Below, in pieces: positions 60,501-64,000 of a DNA stretch of 64,000 nucleotides. The translations under genes and the position numbers were made by a program. Source of the DNA: Ophiosphaerella korrae (lineage: Eukaryota; Ascomycota; Dothideomycetes; Pleosporales; Phaeosphaeriaceae). Positions within the stretch are counted from its first letter, which is position 1, and each line of letters opens with the position of its first letter. The stretch spans positions 271,543 to 335,542 of the forward strand of contig JALNQF010000031.1 in the NCBI GenBank assembly GCA_028456385.1, in the 5' to 3' direction. Below the pieces are notes generated by a model that did not search any database, was not told the origin of the DNA, and saw only the letters and a list, made by a program, of their open reading frames with translations.

Positions 60501-62266
60501 GATGATGGTTTTGGTGGTTGGTTGAGCAAAGCGAGCTTTGAGTTGTGGAGAGATAGCTGATGGGATGGCAAGTGAATCTGAAGCTTGTGTTGATGAGGCT
60601 CTGTGGTAGCGAGAACGATCACTCTTATACTCAATATCAAAGACACCGCCTCATCATGAGAGTTCTAAATTTCATCTATACCATCGTCATAGCTTGATCG
60701 CACGAGGTAACGATGAGCAATTATCGATGGATATCCATGGTCATCAATACTGGCAACGTGAGCCTAACCTTTCACGTCGACGCAGGTGACGCTTTACAGG
60801 CTGTGCTTGGCATTGGATATGGCAGGTGAGCTCATAGCGCGGAGGAACACGAGAGAAGGGCCATGGATTGTTCGGCTGGTCGCGTTTATTTTTGGCAAGG
60901 TAGCAACGGGTTTGGCTGACCACGACTATTTTGGTCTGACAGGCGAGACTATTCCCCGAGACTAACGGCTGGTTACATCGTTTAAACCAGATTCGGTAGC
61001 GATGCATAGCGATCCAATAACTCATTGCAGCATTCTACCCAGACACTAGGAGGGTGCGCAAAGCATCAACATGCGAATGTCATGTCACCACCAAAGTTGC
61101 CAGGATTTCGCTGTTGGAGGAATGTTACTGCGCCCATTGTACGGGAGCGGAAGTAACGGAAGAATTGTTGTCATGTCTAGGGCCATGCTGGATAGCGTAA
61201 TTTGGTCGCTCGTCTTGCTTTGTCGCACCGTGCCAGTTGCAATGTAGAGTGGAGCGAAAGGTAAATAAGCGGTTGTGCAGGAGCACTACACCGGTACAGC
61301 ATCTTCAATCTTGATTCTTGACTACATTGATGAGCTTCACCGCTCGACAGACTAACCTCCTGAGACTGGCTTCTTCTGGCTTATTCCCCGTAACCTGGCA
61401 ACCGTTAGCTCTCGCCTGATCGCGAGTTGCCTGTTGCTTTGCAACGCTACTGTGAGGAAATACGGCCTCAAAAGATCGCGCCGGAGCTTCGCAACATCCG
61501 TGTCCGCACACGGCGGGTCTTAAAATCGTCGTTCAGAAACCGCTTTCGGCAAAAGAGGCTCTTGAGAACGAACGGTACTTACGGTGGCTGGCATTGCCAC
61601 TGGCAGGCTCTTGGGAGACGGGAAGCTCAGGATCGAAACACTGCTTATGAATGCCAACGGCTTGTCGACGAATCTGCACCCCAGATTATATCTTGACGGG
61701 TATATCCAGCCAGGAGCCTTGCTGGTACCCATCCGGCTTGGGTGTGGGTGTTCCGGGCGGTCCGTGCGTCGCGCCCTTCTGAACTTCTCGCGTCTCATGT
61801 TCTTCTTACCGAGTTTCAGTATTTACCCAGAAACAATTTCAGCCCCTCGACTCGTGGCTTTCGTGCCTTCGCGCCTGGATATTCTTGGCCCTAATAGCCA
61901 CTTCTGCTTCCTCAGGCACAGTAGTGGCTGAAGATTAGCGCTTATAACGGAGGCACCCAATAGTAGTAAAGCCTCCAAGCGACCATTTCGGTGTTTTGAG
62001 GCCCCGGCGTCTAATCTGCATGCCTTCGAGACTCCAGGCGTCGCGAAGACGTTCCGCCATGGCCTGCTCAGGCCAACTTATCCATCTTAGTATCTATTAG
62101 CGGGCAGTCACTGTTTCAATCAGTATTCTATATAACCTTCTCAAATGCGCGCAGCTGCAGTTTTCTTTCTTCAGGCCGGTCCAACAAAATTCATACTAGG
62201 AACTTCTTTTCTTTCATACTTCAATTACCCAATCGAGCTAGTCTCTATCCCACACAACCAATCATA
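60501..62266. other. 1.8 kb divergent intergenic region
   Basis: Between the cerato-platanin gene (minus) and the cupredoxin-like gene (plus). Short frames near 61427-61931 show no motif. A long upstream region is common for highly regulated secreted-protein genes. Confidence 0.5.
62129..62135 (+). promoter_or_regulatory. TATA-box-like element
   Basis: TATATAA lies 132 bases upstream of the ATG at 62267, a plausible distance for a core promoter with a roughly 100-base pyrimidine-rich 5' UTR. Confidence 0.45.
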
Positions 62267-62939
62267 ATGCATTTCTCATCAATCTTTGCTGCCACCGCCC
62301 TTGTCGGCGCCGCTGTTGCAGAAAACCACTTCATCGCTGTCAGCAACAAGACTGGCGCTCTTGTCTTCATGCCAGATAGCCTCCAGGCTGCTCAGGGCGA
62401 TACTGTCACATTCCGATTCTGGCCCAAGAACCACTCTGTCGCCCAGAGCACCTTCGACAAGCCATGTGAGCCAATGAACAACGGCTTCTGGTCTGGATAT
62501 GTCCCCACTACCTCCACCGATGCCGTCGCGTCCAACACCTTCACCTACACTGTCACCAATGCTTCCGCACCTGTGTGGTTCTACTGCACACAAGGTCGTC
62601 ACTGTCAGGGCGGCATGGTCGGTGTGATCAACCCTCCGTAAGTTGTTCCTATACTTTTAAATCTCTATGCAATAGCTAACAGAAAATAGTCGACAAGGCG
62701 CACGCACATTGGCCGCATACAAGAACGCTTCTTCAGCAGCTTCAGCCAACGTCGCACCTGCACTGGCCGCTGGCAGTGGTGGTAACCTTACTGAGGGTGG
62801 TTCTGCCTCGCCCACTGGCGGCATGCGCCCCAGCGGATCTGGCGCTGGAGCTCCCGCTTCAACCGGTGCAGCAGCCCACATTGCCGGCAGCGCCGCATTC
62901 GCAGGTCTTTCAGGTGTCTTTGCCTACCTCCTCATCTAA
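62267..62939 (+). CDS. Secreted GPI-anchored cupredoxin-like protein
   Basis: Exons 62267-62637 and 62690-62939 give 206 residues; the intron is 52 bp with a GCTAAC branch point. A signal peptide (MHFSSIFAATALVGAAVA) precedes a cupredoxin-type domain: QGDTVTFRFWPKNHSVAQSTFDKPC and WFYCTQGRHCQGGM, where His of NHS and the Cys-His-Met set fit type-1 copper ligands. The C-terminal third is Ala/Gly/Ser/Pro-rich and ends in a hydrophobic segment after small residues, as expected for a GPI attachment signal. Such extracellular serine-rich proteins sit on the hyphal surface; function is unknown, with copper binding or redox suggested. Confidence 0.88.
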
Positions 62940-64000
62940 GAGGACTCAGTGCATGGCGAGAATGGAATACGATACCCCTGGAACAGATTACGAGCGCGAT
63001 TCGATTACATATATCTAGGGCAGGTTATTTGGTAGCTGCATCAAACATAGAGTTGAGCAAAGAAGCAATTTTCTAAGATTGATTATGGTTAGTGGAGGTA
63101 TTTGTTTATGTGTATAGTACTATCAGAATAGAATGAACTAGTATGAACCCTCAACCAACTGTCTCATGTTCGCTTTTTTCTTGATGTGCTACGATCCCTA
63201 TGGGAGGGCTTGTGATAGTTCAAGCTCAAACTTCATCCATTGCTGTAGTTAAGGGGTAATGTGGCTGATCGAGAGCTGCACAGTGCACAGCGCATTGGCC
63301 TTGGTATGACGAGTCGATATAATGCCTCCGGCCACTCGAAAGGCGGTCTTCGTTAATAATCGGTATTCTCTGGTTTTACTGATAACTTAACCATCACCAG
63401 ATAAATATTTGATACCAAAGTTTGACGGCCGGTAACCGGTCTACCATGTCTGTCAAGCGGATTTCTGTATACTTCCGTTTCAGCTTCCTCGCCCAACTCC
63501 AAAACATAGGTCATGAAATGAGAGCGTCACGTCTATCCCGTGCCACAACTCTATGAGCTTCAAGTCTCAATGAATTGCTAAGCCCTCATCTCAACGCTTA
63601 CTAAGGCTGATTTACAAACATCACGTGATGCAAACCCCGAGCGATCACATGGGTATGCAAGAAGATCATACACAACACATAAGTAAACGTACCAATGGAG
63701 AATTCGGCATAAAAGCTCTCAGTTCTTGAGACATGTCCATACAAGGCACTTCGGTCACCATACGGTGACATCGCGAAGAGTAAGTCTCACCACGAAAGCG
63801 AGGGCAACTCGTACCACCAGGACCACAAAACCCACCAAATGCCGAAGAACTTTCCGTATCCGTCCAACTGTCGATAGCAGCGGCAATGATCGGGACGCTG
63901 TTTCACTGATGTGAGGCTGAAGCGTGTCGGCATGTCAACTGACTATGAAATAACCGAGGTTGTGATGACTACGCCAGGCTGGGGTTAGCGTGTACGTAGC
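62940..64000. other. 3' flank and right-edge intergenic region
   Basis: No supported gene to the end of the window; only short frames (for example 63726-63914). Confidence 0.5.

Noticed and set aside
61427..61931. Overlapping plus-strand frames of 89 and 115 codons
   Set aside because: No motif, no plausible exon structure; lies in the promoter-side region of two secreted-protein genes.

Overview
The window comes from the nuclear genome of a filamentous ascomycete (Pezizomycotina). This rests on very short introns (about 45-110 bp) with GT..AG ends and RCTRAY-like branch points, and on recognisable fungal orthologues (SNX41, Nrd1, FHIP, Vms1, Utp16, Sfc1). A rich set of heterokaryon-incompatibility-type genes (HET, NACHT-NLR, helical domain plus pseudokinase) and a cerato-platanin support it. 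A plant-associated Dothideomycete (Pleosporales-like) fits best, but that class assignment is inference.

Layout. 1-1862: 3' part of an Nrd1-like four-RRM protein. 3065-4179: truncated HET-domain gene. 4180-10795: 6.6 kb with no convincing gene. 10796-14162: RING-H2/PH/VWA scaffold related to yeast Far1/Ste5, with a predicted GC-AG intron. 14163-17983: gene-poor. 17984-19953 (minus): RRM-like protein of unknown role. 20961-23090: SNX41-type PX-BAR sorting nexin, convergent with an ENT nucleoside transporter (23290-24697), which is divergent from IWR1 (25131-26153). 26705-30983: a divergent pair, a protein kinase and a helical-domain/pseudokinase protein, both interrupted. 32221-41696: housekeeping block (twinfilin, Utp16, a Sel1/TPR-like mitochondrial protein, ETF-beta, Vms1) with a decayed isochorismatase-like gene and an unknown conserved gene inside it. 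42105-44599: HET gene with a frameshift. 45948-46607: unknown gene. 46892-48235: Sfc1/AcuL succinate-fumarate carrier. 49224-52112: FHIP subunit of the FTS-Hook-FHIP dynein adaptor. 52659-55702: decayed NACHT-NLR. 56065-57137: NmrA-like reductase. 57211-58599: intact HET gene. 59984-60500: cerato-platanin with a one-base break. 62267-62939: GPI-anchored cupredoxin-like surface protein.

Two gene populations alternate. Conserved single-copy genes are intact and tightly packed, often divergent or convergent with 70-450 bp between them. Accessory genes of the self/non-self recognition and programmed-cell-death type are mostly broken. Most of their in-frame stops can be explained by one C:G to T:A transition, usually in a CpA context, as expected from RIP-like mutation. 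Several other lesions are single-base indels beside short homopolymers, and for those an assembly error must be excluded first.

The most interesting locus is 26705-30983. A kinase gene with intact catalytic motifs lies head-to-head with a protein that joins an N-terminal alpha-helical domain to a catalytically dead kinase fold. That layout parallels the RIPK3/MLKL pair of animal necroptosis, although both copies carry lesions here.
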